Positions 52,363 through 61,972 are shown, counted from the first letter of the stretch. The stretch is DNA of 64,000 nt from Maricaulis salignorans (GCA_945891505.1 CAMDDL010000003.1:98452-162451); one strand, 5' to 3'. Notes: a model not told the origin generated them from the letters alone. Numbers and translations: made by a program.

Positions 52363-53769
52363 ATGTTAGACCAAGAGTGGGCGATTATTCTCGCTCGAAT
52401 TCAATTTGCGTTCACCGTGAGTTTCCACTTTATTTTTCCTGCCTTCTCTATTGGCTTAGCGAGCTTCCTGGCTGTTCTCGAAGGCCTTTGGTTAAAAACC
52501 GGGGAAGGCGTTTATGCCAATCTCTACCGCTATTGGTTGAAGATCTTTGCCGTAGTGTTTGCGATGGGCGTCGTGAGCGGCATTGTCATGTCCTATCAGT
52601 TTGGCACCAATTGGTCGGTGTTCTCTGACAAAGCCGGACCTGTGATCGGTCCACTTATGGCCTATGAAGTCTTGACAGCTTTCTTTCTTGAAGCTGGATT
52701 CTTGGGCGTAATGTTGTTTGGCATCAATAAAGTGGGCCGCAAGCTCCATTTTGTCGCGACATTGGCCGTGGCCGTTGGCACCTTTGTTTCGGCTTTCTGG
52801 ATTTTGTCGGTCAATAGTTGGATGCAAACGCCCGTGGGCTATGAAATTGGTGCCAATGGCCAATTTTTGCCGGGCGACAGCTGGCTGACGATCATTTTCA
52901 ATCCTAGTTTCCCCTATCGCTTGGTTCACACTGTACTTGCAGCCTATCTGACGACTGCCTTTGCTGTTGGAGCTGTGGGTGCCTTCCATCTCTTGCAAGA
53001 TCGCCAGAACCCGGGCGCACGAAAAATGTTCTCAATGGCCATGTGGATGGCTGCCATTGTCGCCCCACTTCAAGTGGTCGCCGGTGACTTTCACGGGATT
53101 AATACTCTGGAACATCAGCCAACTAAAGTCATGGCGATGGAAGGGCATTATGACAGTCACCCCGACGGGGCACCGCTCATTTTGTTTGGCATCCCAAACA
53201 GCAAAGAGAAACGTGTCGACTATGCGATACAAATCCCCAAGGCTTCATCTCTTATCTTGAAGCACGATCTCAATGCACCGCTGGCGGGACTTGATACTAT
53301 CCCTGATCAGGACGAACCCCCCGTCCCCATCGTATTTTGGTCATTCCGAATAATGGTAGGCTTGGGCATAGGTATGGTAGGCATCGGCCTTTGGAGCCTT
53401 TTCGCACGTGCGCGCAAAAGGCTGTATGATTGGCCATGGCTTCATCGGGCTGCCCTTGTAATGGGTCCAAGTGGCTTTATCGCCGTTCTCGCAGGCTGGG
53501 TAACAACCGAAGTCGGCCGCCAGCCCTTTACGATTTACGGTGTGTTGCGGACTGTCGATAGCGCCTCGCCCCTCGATGCGCCTGCTGTTGCAGTATCGCT
53601 TATGGCTTTTGTGGTGGTTTACTTTGCCATCTTTGGCATGGGCATTTGGTACATCATCAAGCTCATGAAAAAGCCACCGGAAGCACATGAAAAACCACTC
53701 GACGATGCCCCGATACGCAGCTCAGGTATAACCCCTGCTATGGCGGTTCTAGAAGGATCATCATCATGA
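52363..53769 (+). CDS. cioA: Cyanide-insensitive cytochrome bd oxidase subunit I
   Basis: A 468-residue CydA/CioA protein with about nine membrane helices. VSFHFIFPAFSIG holds a haem-ligand histidine, VSGIVMSYQFGTNW and EAGFLGVMLFG are conserved, and VGRQPFTIYGVLRT is the quinol-side motif. The periplasmic Q loop is short, as in the CIO subtype, which resists cyanide and sulfide. It takes electrons from ubiquinol and reduces oxygen. It overlaps cioB by four bases. Confidence 0.93.
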   Translation: MLDQEWAIILARIQFAFTVSFHFIFPAFSIGLASFLAVLEGLWLKTGEGVYANLYRYWLKIFAVVFAMGVVSGIVMSYQFGTNWSVFSDKAGPVIGPLMAYEVLTAFFLEAGFLGVMLFGINKVGRKLHFVATLAVAVGTFVSAFWILSVNSWMQTPVGYEIGANGQFLPGDSWLTIIFNPSFPYRLVHTVLAAYLTTAFAVGAVGAFHLLQDRQNPGARKMFSMAMWMAAIVAPLQVVAGDFHGINTLEHQPTKVMAMEGHYDSHPDGAPLILFGIPNSKEKRVDYAIQIPKASSLILKHDLNAPLAGLDTIPDQDEPPVPIVFWSFRIMVGLGIGMVGIGLWSLFARARKRLYDWPWLHRAALVMGPSGFIAVLAGWVTTEVGRQPFTIYGVLRTVDSASPLDAPAVAVSLMAFVVVYFAIFGMGIWYIIKLMKKPPEAHEKPLDDAPIRSSGITPAMAVLEGSSS

Positions 53770-54764
53770 TCGACCTCACAGTAATCTGGGCCTGCATCAT
53801 CGGCTTTGCCATAATCGCCTATGTTGTCATGGACGGATTTGACCTCGGCATTGGCATTTTGTTTCCCTTCTTCAAGGCCGGGAAAGACCGCGACACGGCT
53901 ATGAACAGCATTGCACCGGTTTGGGATGGCAACGAAACATGGCTGGTCATGGGTGTTGGTGGGCTTTTGGCAGCGTTTCCATTGGCCTATGCTATCATTC
54001 TTCCAGCCTTGTACGCCCCAATGATCGCTATGTTATTGGGGCTGATTTTTCGCGGTGTTGCATTTGAGTTTCGCTGGCGCGACCCTGCGCATCAGGCTTT
54101 CTGGGATAAAGCCTTCACCACGGGCTCAATTATCGCAACCTTTGCGCAGGGTGTCGCCCTTGGTGCCTTACTACAAGGGATCAGCGTTACTGGCCGCGCT
54201 TACTCAGGCGGCTGGTGGGAATGGCTATCACCATTTAGCCTTATAACGGGCGTTGGCTTATTGGTAGGCTACGCACTTTTGGGTGCATGTTGGCTCAACT
54301 GGAAGACTGAAGGAGGATTGCAGCGCCAAGCCGTAACTTATGCAGGACGTCTTGGCATTGCACTGCTCGTCATGATCACGATCATCAGCCTTGGCACACT
54401 CACGCTTGAGGCAAAATATTATGAACGGTGGCTCAGTTTCCCGAGCATTATTGCAACCGCGCAAGTTCCTTTGGCATCCATTATCGTCACCTTTCTGTTT
54501 TACCGTAGCCTGTCACAGAAGAAAGATGCCCAACCCTTTATGTGGGCGTTGGCGTTATTTGGCTTGTGTTTGGTGGGGCTGGGCGTCTCGATCTGGCCCG
54601 ATATCATTCCAGCACGCGTAACCATCTGGGAAGCCGCAGCACCCCATCGTAGCCAAGTCTTTATGCTTGTGGGTGCCGCTATCATGATACCCATAATATT
54701 GGCCTATACCGCTTGGTCTTACTGGGTGTTTCGCGGCAAAGTCGGCGCGGAGGGATATCACTAG
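53766..54764 (+). CDS. cioB: Cyanide-insensitive cytochrome bd oxidase subunit II
   Basis: A 332-residue CydB/CioB subunit. WACIIGFAIIAYVVMDGFDLGIGILFPF and APVWDGNETWLVMGVGGLLAAFPLAYA are the family's opening signatures, and RGVAFEFRWRD is conserved. It stabilises the haem subunit in the membrane. Its stop TAG and the following GTG share one base, pointing to coupling with the small DUF2474 gene. Confidence 0.94.
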   Translation: MIDLTVIWACIIGFAIIAYVVMDGFDLGIGILFPFFKAGKDRDTAMNSIAPVWDGNETWLVMGVGGLLAAFPLAYAIILPALYAPMIAMLLGLIFRGVAFEFRWRDPAHQAFWDKAFTTGSIIATFAQGVALGALLQGISVTGRAYSGGWWEWLSPFSLITGVGLLVGYALLGACWLNWKTEGGLQRQAVTYAGRLGIALLVMITIISLGTLTLEAKYYERWLSFPSIIATAQVPLASIIVTFLFYRSLSQKKDAQPFMWALALFGLCLVGLGVSIWPDIIPARVTIWEAAAPHRSQVFMLVGAAIMIPIILAYTAWSYWVFRGKVGAEGYH

Positions 54765-54868
54765 TGCCAAAATCACTCAAACAATTCTTATGGTTTGCAT
54801 TTATCTGGGCAGCCAGCGTTACAACTTTGACCTTGGTCTCGTTTTTGATTAGAGCAATGGTGAGTTAG
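54764..54868 (+). CDS. DUF2474 small subunit of the Cio oxidase (CydX-like)
   Basis: A 34-residue membrane peptide starting at GTG 54764, one base inside the cioB stop. It reads VPKSLKQFLWFAFIWAASVT and continues TLTLVSFLIRAMVS. One hydrophobic helix with the FIW..SV....V...IR layout is the DUF2474 pattern that accompanies CioAB, equivalent to CydX/YbgT. It is expected to stabilise the oxidase. Confidence 0.85.
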   Translation: MPKSLKQFLWFAFIWAASVTTLTLVSFLIRAMVS

Positions 54869-55192
54869 TTTAGCTGACTAGAGTACGCCTCAAAGCCGAC
54901 CGCCCTGTGGTTTGGCGCGAGTGAAAAATTGCTCCTAGCAGCCACCATAACGAGTCGCCCGGGCACGTGTCACGCCATTCACCTTACGAACGGCTGCTTT
55001 TTTGCCTTCAAGGTCCAAACCAGACCATCCGCAATCGGCCAAAAGTCGCCGAAACGTACTGAGCAGCAATGCACTAAAGTCTTCACCTTAGGTCCTACCT
55101 TCGCAAAGGCCGCGTGCGACTTTGAGCGCGCAAGATGAAACAGCGCTCTCCCGCCTCACCCCATAGGCGCGAGCGGCGTTGGAGCCACGCCC
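54869..55192. other. Gene-free stretch after the Cio genes
   Basis: No credible coding region or clear terminator hairpin is seen. An open frame of 69 codons on the plus strand has no ribosome-binding site or recognisable features. Both flanking genes end here (convergent). Confidence 0.5.
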
Positions 55193-56179
55193 CTAAAACA
55201 TCGCAGGAATAACGCGGTCGGGTGGTTTGTGGCCGTCGGCGAAGGTTTTGATATTGATGATGACTTTCTCGCCCATTTCGGTGCGGCTCTCCATCGTGGC
55301 AGAGCCCATGTGGGGCAAGAGCATGACGTTTGGTAGCTTCTTGAGCTTGGGATTGATCGCAGGCTCGTGCTCAAACACGTCGAGGCCAGCGCCCGCCAAT
55401 AGACCCTTGTCGAGCATGCGGGCAAGGGCGGCTTCGTCAATGACTTCGCCGCGCGAGGTATTCACCAGATAAGCGCTGGGCTTCATCAATTGCAGACGGC
55501 GGGCTGACAGCAAGTGATAGGTCGCAGGCGTATGCGGGCAATTGACCGAAATGATATCCATCCGCGACAACATTTGGTCGAGGCTTTCCCAATAGGTCGC
55601 CTCCAACTCTTGCTCTATCGCAGCAGAGACGCGGCGGCGGTTGTGATAATGGATTTGTAGGCCAAAGGCTTTGGCACGGCGGGCAACCGCTTGGCCAATC
55701 CGGCCCATGCCGACAATGCCCAGACGCTTACCGGCAACCCGGCGGCCCAGCATCCACGTGGGCGACCAGCCTTCAAAGCCGTCTGCCTCGACCACCTTCA
55801 CGCCTTCCATCAGGCGGCGTGGCACGGCGAGGATGAGCGCCATGGTGATGTCGGCCGTGTCTTCGGTCAAAACGCCCGGCGTATTGGTTACGGTGATGCC
55901 GCGCTGGATGGCGGTTGCGACATCCATATTGTCCACGCCTGCCCCAAACTGAGCAATCAGGCGTAATCGTTCGCCCGCACGGGACAGAACCTTACTATCG
56001 ATCTTGTCCGTCACCGTCGGCACCAAGACATCGGCGCGGCTGACAGCATCGACCAATTGCTCGTAAGACATCGGCGTGTCGGTCGCGTTCAGCTCGGTAT
56101 CAAACAATTCTGCCATCCGTGTTTCCACAGGCTCTGGCAATTTGCGGGTGACGATGACTTTGAGTTTAGACTGGGGCAT
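55193..56179 (-). CDS. D-2-hydroxyacid dehydrogenase (glyoxylate/hydroxypyruvate reductase-like)
   Basis: A 328-residue NAD(P)-dependent dehydrogenase of the D-isomer-specific family. KVIVTRKLPEPVETRM opens the fold, LGIVGMGRIGQAVARRAKAFG is the nucleotide-binding motif, and INCPHTPATYHL-like (VNCPHTPATYHLLSAR) and VNTSRGEVIDEAALARML are active-site regions, with a catalytic His in LLPHMGSAT. Arg and Glu of the triad are present in NTSRG and FEHEP. It most resembles GhrB/glycerate dehydrogenase. ATG 56179 gives the standard start; 56194 is an alternative. Confidence 0.92.
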   Translation of the reverse strand: MPQSKLKVIVTRKLPEPVETRMAELFDTELNATDTPMSYEQLVDAVSRADVLVPTVTDKIDSKVLSRAGERLRLIAQFGAGVDNMDVATAIQRGITVTNTPGVLTEDTADITMALILAVPRRLMEGVKVVEADGFEGWSPTWMLGRRVAGKRLGIVGMGRIGQAVARRAKAFGLQIHYHNRRRVSAAIEQELEATYWESLDQMLSRMDIISVNCPHTPATYHLLSARRLQLMKPSAYLVNTSRGEVIDEAALARMLDKGLLAGAGLDVFEHEPAINPKLKKLPNVMLLPHMGSATMESRTEMGEKVIINIKTFADGHKPPDRVIPAMF

Positions 56180-56364
56180 AGCCCTGTGTAGCAAGGCAAA
56201 GCGCAGACGCCAAGCGACATCGCAGTGATCGCTGAAATCTGGTGCTTGCAGACAATTTTACCCCCCAGATTAAGACGCTGTTCACCTTCATCGGCGAGAT
56301 GAAAAGCGGTTGGGCTTTATCAATGGACGCGATAAAGCCGTTGATTGGGAAGTAGTTGCGCACG

Positions 56365-56901
56365 ATGGGTAAAGTGAAAGCCATCCTTGCAAGCGTTGCT
56401 TTAGCAACGAGCAGCCTTTTCGCTGGCGATGCTTTTGCTGGCGGCTATCCCCCTTTTAACCGATTGGCAGGGGAAACACCCTCTGGGCAGCCCGTCCCGC
56501 GCTTTGTTTCTTTGAAATTTTCCAACATCAATGGCCGTGCAGGCCCTGACAAGGATTATCCCGTACGCTGGGTCTATAAGCGCAAGGGCCTGCCGGTGCG
56601 GGTTGTCGCAGAAACAGAGGAATGGCGACGCATTGAGGATCCAGATGGCGCGGTCAGCTGGGTGCATAAGCGGATGCTGGATGGTAGGCGGACCGGTATC
56701 GCGCGCCCTGCCCGCGACATGCGGGTAGCGATGCGCGCCAGTGCCAGTAGCGACACGCGCGTCGTGGCCTATATTACAGACGGCGTGATCGTTGAAATCA
56801 CTGAAGAACGGCCCGGTTGGCGGCAAGTAAAGGTCGGTCGCTTTAAAGGTTGGGTTCCCGCTTCCGAGCTTTGGGGCGCTGACAATTCGCGTCAGCCATA
56901 A
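56365..56901 (+). CDS. Exported protein with bacterial SH3 domains
   Basis: A 178-residue protein with a signal peptide (ILASVALATSSLFAGDAFAG) and two SH3-like repeats. The first has KFSNINGRAGPDKDYPVRWVYKRKGLPVRVV and WRRIEDPDGAVSWVHKRML; the second has RVAMRASASSDTRVVAYITDG and WRQVKVGRFKGWVPASELWG. Such periplasmic SH3 proteins often bind peptidoglycan. ATG 56365 is preferred to the TTG at 56356. It stands alone before fabA. Confidence 0.85.
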   Translation: MGKVKAILASVALATSSLFAGDAFAGGYPPFNRLAGETPSGQPVPRFVSLKFSNINGRAGPDKDYPVRWVYKRKGLPVRVVAETEEWRRIEDPDGAVSWVHKRMLDGRRTGIARPARDMRVAMRASASSDTRVVAYITDGVIVEITEERPGWRQVKVGRFKGWVPASELWGADNSRQP

Positions 56902-56978
56902 CGGAAAGCACGCTTGGCGAATGGCCTTCCGCCATGCTAACGCGCTTGTGAAACATTTTGTAACAGGACGGCATCCCT

Positions 56979-57518
56979 TTGACGCAGACCCCCGAAACGA
57001 ACATCCCCGCGCGTGAATCCTCTTATAGCTATGAGCAGCTGATCGCGTGTGGCGAAGGCAAGTTATTCGGTCCGGCCAATGCGCAATTGCCTTTGCCCAA
57101 CATGTTGATGATGGACCGAATCACCACCATCACCGAGACGGGCGGGGCCTATGATAAGGGTCGGATCGAGGCAGAGCTGGATGTGCATGCGGGCCTGTGG
57201 TTCTTTGACTGCCACTTTAAGGGCGACCCTGTGATGCCGGGCTGCTTGGGCCTTGATGCTATGTGGCAATTGGTTGGTTTCTATTTAGGCTGGTCTGGCC
57301 TGCCCGGAAAAGGGCGCGCGCTTGGCGTCGGCGAAGTCAAGTTTTCCGGCCAGATTACCAATGACATCAAACTCGTTCGCTATGAGATCGATGTAAAGCG
57401 CGTGTTCAAATCGCGTTTAATTCTGGGCGTTGCTGATGGCCAAGTGCTGGCTGATGGCAAAGTTATCTATACCGCAAAAGACTTGCGCGTCGGACTGTTT
57501 CAGCCAGACGCCCTATAA
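56979..57518 (+). CDS. fabA: 3-hydroxydecanoyl-ACP dehydratase/isomerase
   Basis: A 179-residue FabA with TTG start. [32 protein letters not shown] contains catalytic His79 and Asp93. [11 protein letters not shown] near residue 40 is also typical. FabA dehydrates beta-hydroxydecanoyl-ACP and isomerises it, setting the cis double bond of unsaturated fatty acids. It is followed 11 bp later by fabB, the partner condensing enzyme, in one operon. Confidence 0.97.
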   Translation: MTQTPETNIPARESSYSYEQLIACGEGKLFGPANAQLPLPNMLMMDRITTITETGGAYDKGRIEAELDVHAGLWFFDCHFKGDPVMPGCLGLDAMWQLVGFYLGWSGLPGKGRALGVGEVKFSGQITNDIKLVRYEIDVKRVFKSRLILGVADGQVLADGKVIYTAKDLRVGLFQPDAL

Positions 57519-57529
57519 GGAATAAGCCG

Positions 57530-58744
57530 ATGCGTCGTGTTGTCGTAACAGGAATGGGCATCGTGTCATCGATTGGCAATGACACCGCAGAAGTGACCGA
57601 AAGCCTGCGAACTGCTAAATCAGGCATTAGTTTCGCCCAAGAACATGCCGATCATGGCTTTAAGTGCCAGGTGCAAGCCCGCCCGAATCTCGACTGGGAA
57701 ACCTTGGTCGACCGGCGCGCGGCGCGCTTTTTATCCGAAGGCATGGGCTGGGGCCATATTGCGATGGAACAAGCCATCGCCGACTCAGGCCTTGAAGCCC
57801 ACGAAGTCAGCCATGAGCGGACGGGCATTATCGCAGGATCTGGCGGCCCCTCGACCAAAGCAATCGTCGGTGCGGCCGACAAGACTCGCGAAACAGGCTC
57901 GCCCAAGCGCGTCGGCCCATTTGCAGTGCCCAAGGCCATGTGTTCTGGCGTGTCTGCTGCTTTGGCCACTTGGTATAAGATTAAGGGCGTCAATTACTCG
58001 ATCAGCTCCGCGTGTGCGACCAGCGCGCACTGCATCGGCAATGCCTATGAGAGCATCGCTTGGGGCAAACAGGATGTGATGTTTGCAGGCGGCAGCGAAG
58101 ACCTCGACTGGACTTTGTCGATCCTGTTTGACGCCATGGGTGCGATGTCCTCTGGCTATAATGACACACCGTCACGTGCTTCGCGCGCTTACGATAAGAA
58201 TCGCGATGGCTTTGTGATCGCAGGCGGAGCCGGCATGCTGGTTCTGGAAGACTATGACCGGGCCAAAGCGCGCGGCGCGAAAATCTATGCCGAGCTGACA
58301 GGCTATGGCGCCACATCAGATGGTCACGACATGGTCGCTCCTTCTGGGGAAGGCGCTGTGCGCTGTATGCGCCAAGCGCTTGAGATGTCAGGCGGTCGCA
58401 AGGTCTATTATCTGAACCCACATGGCACCGCGACACCCGTTGGCGACGCCAAGGAAGTCGGTGCGATCCGCGAAGTCTTTGCGGGCAACATCCCGCTCAT
58501 CTCGTCCACCAAATCGCTGACAGGCCACTCCTTAGGTGCCGCAGGCGCACAAGAAGCCATTTATAGCCTGTTGATGATGCAAGCAGGCTTTGCCTGTGAA
58601 AGCGCCCATATTGATGAGATTGATCCAGACTTTGCCGACCTGCCAATCCTGCGGGCGCGCAAGGAAGTTGAGATTGAGACCGCCATGTCCAATTCCTTTG
58701 GCTTTGGCGGCACCAATGCAACTTTAATGTTCTCAAAAGTCTAG
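57530..58744 (+). CDS. fabB: 3-oxoacyl-ACP synthase I
   Basis: A 404-residue beta-ketoacyl synthase. [17 protein letters not shown] opens it, catalytic Cys162 lies in [12 protein letters not shown], and the two histidines lie in [11 protein letters not shown] and [26 protein letters not shown] ends the fold. FabB extends the cis-3-decenoyl-ACP made by FabA. Its co-location with fabA supports assignment to KAS I rather than KAS II. Confidence 0.97.
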   Translation: MRRVVVTGMGIVSSIGNDTAEVTESLRTAKSGISFAQEHADHGFKCQVQARPNLDWETLVDRRAARFLSEGMGWGHIAMEQAIADSGLEAHEVSHERTGIIAGSGGPSTKAIVGAADKTRETGSPKRVGPFAVPKAMCSGVSAALATWYKIKGVNYSISSACATSAHCIGNAYESIAWGKQDVMFAGGSEDLDWTLSILFDAMGAMSSGYNDTPSRASRAYDKNRDGFVIAGGAGMLVLEDYDRAKARGAKIYAELTGYGATSDGHDMVAPSGEGAVRCMRQALEMSGGRKVYYLNPHGTATPVGDAKEVGAIREVFAGNIPLISSTKSLTGHSLGAAGAQEAIYSLLMMQAGFACESAHIDEIDPDFADLPILRARKEVEIETAMSNSFGFGGTNATLMFSKV

Positions 58745-58783
58745 CGCCATTTTCCCGTCACAAAGTTGGGGCTCAATCGGACC

Positions 58784-59038
58784 ATGCGATTCCTCCTCTT
58801 TCTGCTCATTATCCTAGGTGCCCTATTCTACTCGAACCCGACGGAGCAGCGGTTGCGTCAGGTTATGCGCGAGCAGGACAAGTGGAGCCTAGATGCCGCC
58901 AGCATTCTGCCAATCAAGCGCACCAATTACTATTTAGCCTCCAAGTTTGAGATCAATTATCTGATCGGCAAAACGACCTGTTGGGGCGCGGCCCACGCGG
59001 TGATTATCTGCCCGAGCGATAAGAAGGATAAGAAGTGA
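58784..59038 (+). CDS. Small membrane-anchored or exported protein of unknown function
   Basis: An 84-residue protein with an N-terminal hydrophobic stretch (RFLLFLLIILGALFYS) and a basic C-terminus (SDKKDKK). ATG 58784 is used; the frame opens six codons earlier at a TTG. The middle part (KRTNYYLASKFEINYLIGKTTCWGAA) has protein-like composition and two cysteines but no family I can name. It lies 39 bp after fabB on the same strand. Confidence 0.6.
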   Translation: MRFLLFLLIILGALFYSNPTEQRLRQVMREQDKWSLDAASILPIKRTNYYLASKFEINYLIGKTTCWGAAHAVIICPSDKKDKK

Positions 59039-59149
59039 TACATCTCTCACTTCCGGCCCCCAAACGGTAGATGTCGACTTAGTCGTTCAGTCGCTGGTAT
59101 TTCTACCCGCTTTAGTGCGAGAAATGGCCGTAAATTCTGCGTCTGCGAA

Positions 59150-59178
59150 TTGACTTCTCGTGTTCTGACACGTATCAG
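59150..59178 (+). promoter_or_regulatory. Candidate sigma-70-type promoter of rpmJ
   Basis: TTGACT (59150-59155) and TATCAG (59173-59178) are separated by 17 bp, 66 bp upstream of rpmJ. The match to consensus is moderate and not verified. Confidence 0.3.
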
Positions 59179-59243
59179 CGCCGCTCTCTAAAGACGTCAC
59201 CTTAACTGCGCCGACATTGCGCGCCACCTTTTGGAATACGACC

Positions 59244-59369
59244 ATGAAAGTGAAGAGCTCTATCAAATCACTGAAGACCCGCCATGCAGCGTGTCAGGTC
59301 GTGCGCCGTAAAGGTCGGGTCTATGTCATCAACAAGGTCGACCCACGCTTTAAAGCCAAGCAAGGCTAA
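59244..59369 (+). CDS. rpmJ: 50S ribosomal protein L36
   Basis: A 41-residue protein: [20 protein letters not shown], then [21 protein letters not shown]. This is the L36 fold in the form that lacks the full four-cysteine zinc site (only one Cys is present), as in the paralogue YkgO. The position before a HAD gene and the 205-bp leader are unremarkable. It is too short for routine open-frame scans. Confidence 0.95.
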   Translation: MKVKSSIKSLKTRHAACQVVRRKGRVYVINKVDPRFKAKQG

Positions 59370-59993
59370 TTGCGCGTGCCTGCGCCCGTCCGCGCAGTTC
59401 TTTTCGATTATGGAAATGTTCTAGTCGGCTGGTCGCCGCGCAAACTCTATGCGCGCTTGATTCCAGACCCTGACCGCCTCGACTATTTTCTAGACCACGT
59501 CTGCCCGATGTCATGGCATATGCTCCATGACGAGGGTCAAGAAATGGCTGTGACCATTCCAGCTAGGCAAGCTGAATTCCCCGAATTTGCCGCAGAGATT
59601 GCGGCTTGGAAGACCGGCTTTGCCGAGATGATCACCGGCGAAATCACGGGTTCTACCCAATTGGTGAGCGAGCTGGCCGCGGCCAACATCCCACAATATG
59701 TCTTGACCAATATGCCGAGCGAAGTGGTTGAGACCTGCTTTGGCCCATTTGGTTTTCCCCGTCACTTCAAAGACATCATCGTCTCCGGCGATGAAAAAAC
59801 CGCCAAACCCTTGAAGCCGATCTTCGACATCAGTTTAAAGCGCATGGGTGGACTGGCTGCAGAAGAAGTGTTCTTCACCGACGATTCGCCAACCAATATC
59901 GCCGCAGCCGCCTCATACGGTTTTGTGACCCATTTATTTGAGGGCCCAGAGGGCTTGCGCCAAGCGATGCGCGTCGCGGGCCTTCCTGTTTGA
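59370..59993 (+). CDS. HAD-family hydrolase (haloacid dehalogenase-like)
   Basis: A 207-residue HAD protein. VRAVLFDYGNVLVGW has the nucleophile Asp (motif I), YVLTNMPSEV motif II, a lysine in EKTAKPLKPIF motif III, and FFTDDSPTNIAAAASYG motif IV. It resembles the YihX/alpha-D-glucose-1-phosphate phosphatase-like group. The TTG start is the base right after the rpmJ stop; GTG 59376 is an alternative. The physiological phosphate ester is unknown. Confidence 0.88.
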   Translation: MRVPAPVRAVLFDYGNVLVGWSPRKLYARLIPDPDRLDYFLDHVCPMSWHMLHDEGQEMAVTIPARQAEFPEFAAEIAAWKTGFAEMITGEITGSTQLVSELAAANIPQYVLTNMPSEVVETCFGPFGFPRHFKDIIVSGDEKTAKPLKPIFDISLKRMGGLAAEEVFFTDDSPTNIAAAASYGFVTHLFEGPEGLRQAMRVAGLPV

Positions 59994-60025
59994 CGGACTT
60001 GTCGGTTTAGGTAAAAGCTAAGCCC

Positions 60026-60622
60026 ATGCGGTTCTTGCGACTTTTGCCATTTCTTTTGATCCTGCCGGCGGGTTCCATCCCGGTTACGCCGGGCGTGGTG
60101 GTTCCTGAGGTCGATAATCCAACCATTTATGATCCACCACCCGCGCAAAAGCTCAACACCTATTTCGAAGCCTTAGCGCGCAGTGGCTCAGTTGAAGAAG
60201 CTGCGCGCTATGAGGGCGAGATCTATCTGATCATGACCCGCAACCCTTCACCGACCGTCACTTTCTTGCTGGAAAGCGCCAGTGTAGCCCTGAACGCGCA
60301 GGACAAAGAAGCCGCCCGGACGGCCTTAACCTCGATCACCGAGCTTGACCCCAATTTCGCGGAAGGTTTAGCGCGCTTAGCGACCATCGCGTATGATGAT
60401 GGTGACTATGTACAGGCCGAAGCGCTGTTGAAGCGGGCGCTTCGCCTAGAGCCCCGCCACTTTGCCGCATGGACCGGCCTTGGCCTTGTGCGCGAAGATT
60501 TGGGCGACTTCCGTGGCGCACAAGCGGCTTACCGCGAAGCCCTTTTCTATCATCCCCATCTGGACGGTGCCAAGCGCGGCCTGATCCGAATGGAAGCCCG
60601 ATTGGACGGATTATCGCTGTGA
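60026..60622 (+). CDS. Exported TPR-repeat protein
   Basis: A 198-residue protein with an N-terminal signal (LRLLPFLLILPAGSIP) and tetratricopeptide repeats from about residue 70. Examples are AEGLARLATIAYDDGDYVQAEALLKRALRLEPRHFAAWTGLGLVREDLGDFRGAQAAYREAL (two units by description). TPR domains mediate protein contacts in the periplasm. It overlaps the following hydrolase gene as GTGA, suggesting coupling. Confidence 0.85.
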   Translation: MRFLRLLPFLLILPAGSIPVTPGVVVPEVDNPTIYDPPPAQKLNTYFEALARSGSVEEAARYEGEIYLIMTRNPSPTVTFLLESASVALNAQDKEAARTALTSITELDPNFAEGLARLATIAYDDGDYVQAEALLKRALRLEPRHFAAWTGLGLVREDLGDFRGAQAAYREALFYHPHLDGAKRGLIRMEARLDGLSL

Positions 60623-61608
60623 GCCCAGAAGACCTTTCCCGCCTTATGCCGTTTTTGGTGCTGGCCTCGGCGCTCTGTGTGTTCATGCTGATCTCTATTA
60701 TCCTACGACTGGCGTTGATTGAGCGCTCGTGGCCAGCCATCGGCCGCTTTGTCACGGCGCGTGGGGTCAAAGCCCATGTGATTGAACAGGGCAGCGGGCC
60801 AGAAGTTCTTATGGTGCATGGCGCAGCTTCAAACGGGCGCGAATTGATCTCCGCGCTTGGCCATCGTCTGACAGATATGCGCTTGATTGCGCCAGATCGC
60901 CCAGGTCTTGGCTATTCTGGGCGCCCGAAGAACGCTGCCACTTTGGGAGAACAAGCCGCCTTCATCGCGGACATTTTGCGCCAGACCGCGTCTGGCCCTG
61001 TTGTCGCTGTTGGCCACAGCTGGGGATCGGGCGTCATCTTGCGCTTAGCTTTGGACCATCCAGATCTCGTCAAAGCCCTCGTCCTCTTGGCCCCCGCCTC
61101 GCACCCGTGGCAGAAATCAGCAAGCTGGCTGAACCGCATCGCGGGCTGGCCTATCCTTGGCGACCTACTGGTCTGGACCCTGCCCCCGTTGATCGGTCCC
61201 AAGCTCGCCCCACAGGGCATTGCGCGGGGCTTTGCGCCTGGCCCCGTCAATCCACCCGACTATGGCGATAAGATTGGCACGCCGCTGTTTTTCCGCCCAA
61301 AGGCCTATAAGGCCAATGCCGAGGATATGTTGATTGGCAGCGCGGAAATGGGCAAGCAAGCCGTACGCTATTCAAGCCTGACGCTACCCGTCACCATCGT
61401 CTCGGGCCAAGGTGATGTCATTGTTTATAATGCCATTCATGCCGCAGGCCTTAAGCGCGACATTGCCCATGCCATAAGCTTCCGCGTGCCAGAGGCCGGA
61501 CATATGCCCCATTGGGTCGATCCAGACTTAGTCGAAGGCATCATCCGCGCCTATGCGACCGACACTGTTTATGAGGAAAGTTCTGCCCAGTTTCGTGCAG
61601 AGCCCTGA
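60619..61608 (+). CDS. Membrane-anchored alpha/beta hydrolase
   Basis: A 329-residue protein starting with GTG 60619, four bases inside the TPR stop. An N-terminal membrane segment (LVLASALCVFMLISIILRLALI) precedes an alpha/beta hydrolase fold. MVHGAASNGRE is the oxyanion region, VGHSWGSGVI holds the nucleophile serine, and PEAGHMPHWVDP holds the catalytic histidine. The substrate is unknown. Confidence 0.88.
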   Translation: MSPEDLSRLMPFLVLASALCVFMLISIILRLALIERSWPAIGRFVTARGVKAHVIEQGSGPEVLMVHGAASNGRELISALGHRLTDMRLIAPDRPGLGYSGRPKNAATLGEQAAFIADILRQTASGPVVAVGHSWGSGVILRLALDHPDLVKALVLLAPASHPWQKSASWLNRIAGWPILGDLLVWTLPPLIGPKLAPQGIARGFAPGPVNPPDYGDKIGTPLFFRPKAYKANAEDMLIGSAEMGKQAVRYSSLTLPVTIVSGQGDVIVYNAIHAAGLKRDIAHAISFRVPEAGHMPHWVDPDLVEGIIRAYATDTVYEESSAQFRAEP

Positions 61609-61680
61609 TTGCACCTTTAAGCAGGCAGGCTAGAAGGATGGTTTAGACCAGCCCTGACTTGATGCTTTGAGGTTCCCACC

Positions 61681-61965
61681 ATGTATGATGCCGACGACGA
61701 CGACAACCGCGTTTCCGCCCCACAAGCTTTGACCTCTTCGTCAAAAGAAAAGCTGCGCCAGTTTGTTGCCCGCATCGAGACGCTGGAAACCGAAAAAACC
61801 GAATTGGCTGAGCAACTCAAAGAAGTCTATGGCGAAGCCAAATCCTTGGGCTTTGACACCAAGGCTCTGCGCGCGGTGATCCGCTTGCGCAAGCAAGACG
61901 CCAATGATCGGGCTGAAGCAGAAATGATGCTCGACCTCTATCTGGAAGCCGTCGGCGAAATCTGA
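61681..61965 (+). CDS. gapR: GapR-family (DUF2312) DNA-binding protein
   Basis: A 94-residue helical protein matching DUF2312: KEKLRQFVARIETLETEKTELAEQLKEVYGEAKSLGFDTKALRAVIRLRKQD (by description). In Caulobacter, GapR binds overtwisted DNA ahead of replication and transcription and is essential for chromosome segregation. The acidic N-terminus is typical. It stands in front of a small basic protein on the same strand. Confidence 0.95.
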   Translation: MYDADDDDNRVSAPQALTSSSKEKLRQFVARIETLETEKTELAEQLKEVYGEAKSLGFDTKALRAVIRLRKQDANDRAEAEMMLDLYLEAVGEI

Positions 61966-61972
61966 GGCCTTT

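Noticed and set aside
54929..55138. 69-codon open frame after the Cio genes
   Set aside because: No start signal, cysteine and threonine content unlike neighbours, and no motif.
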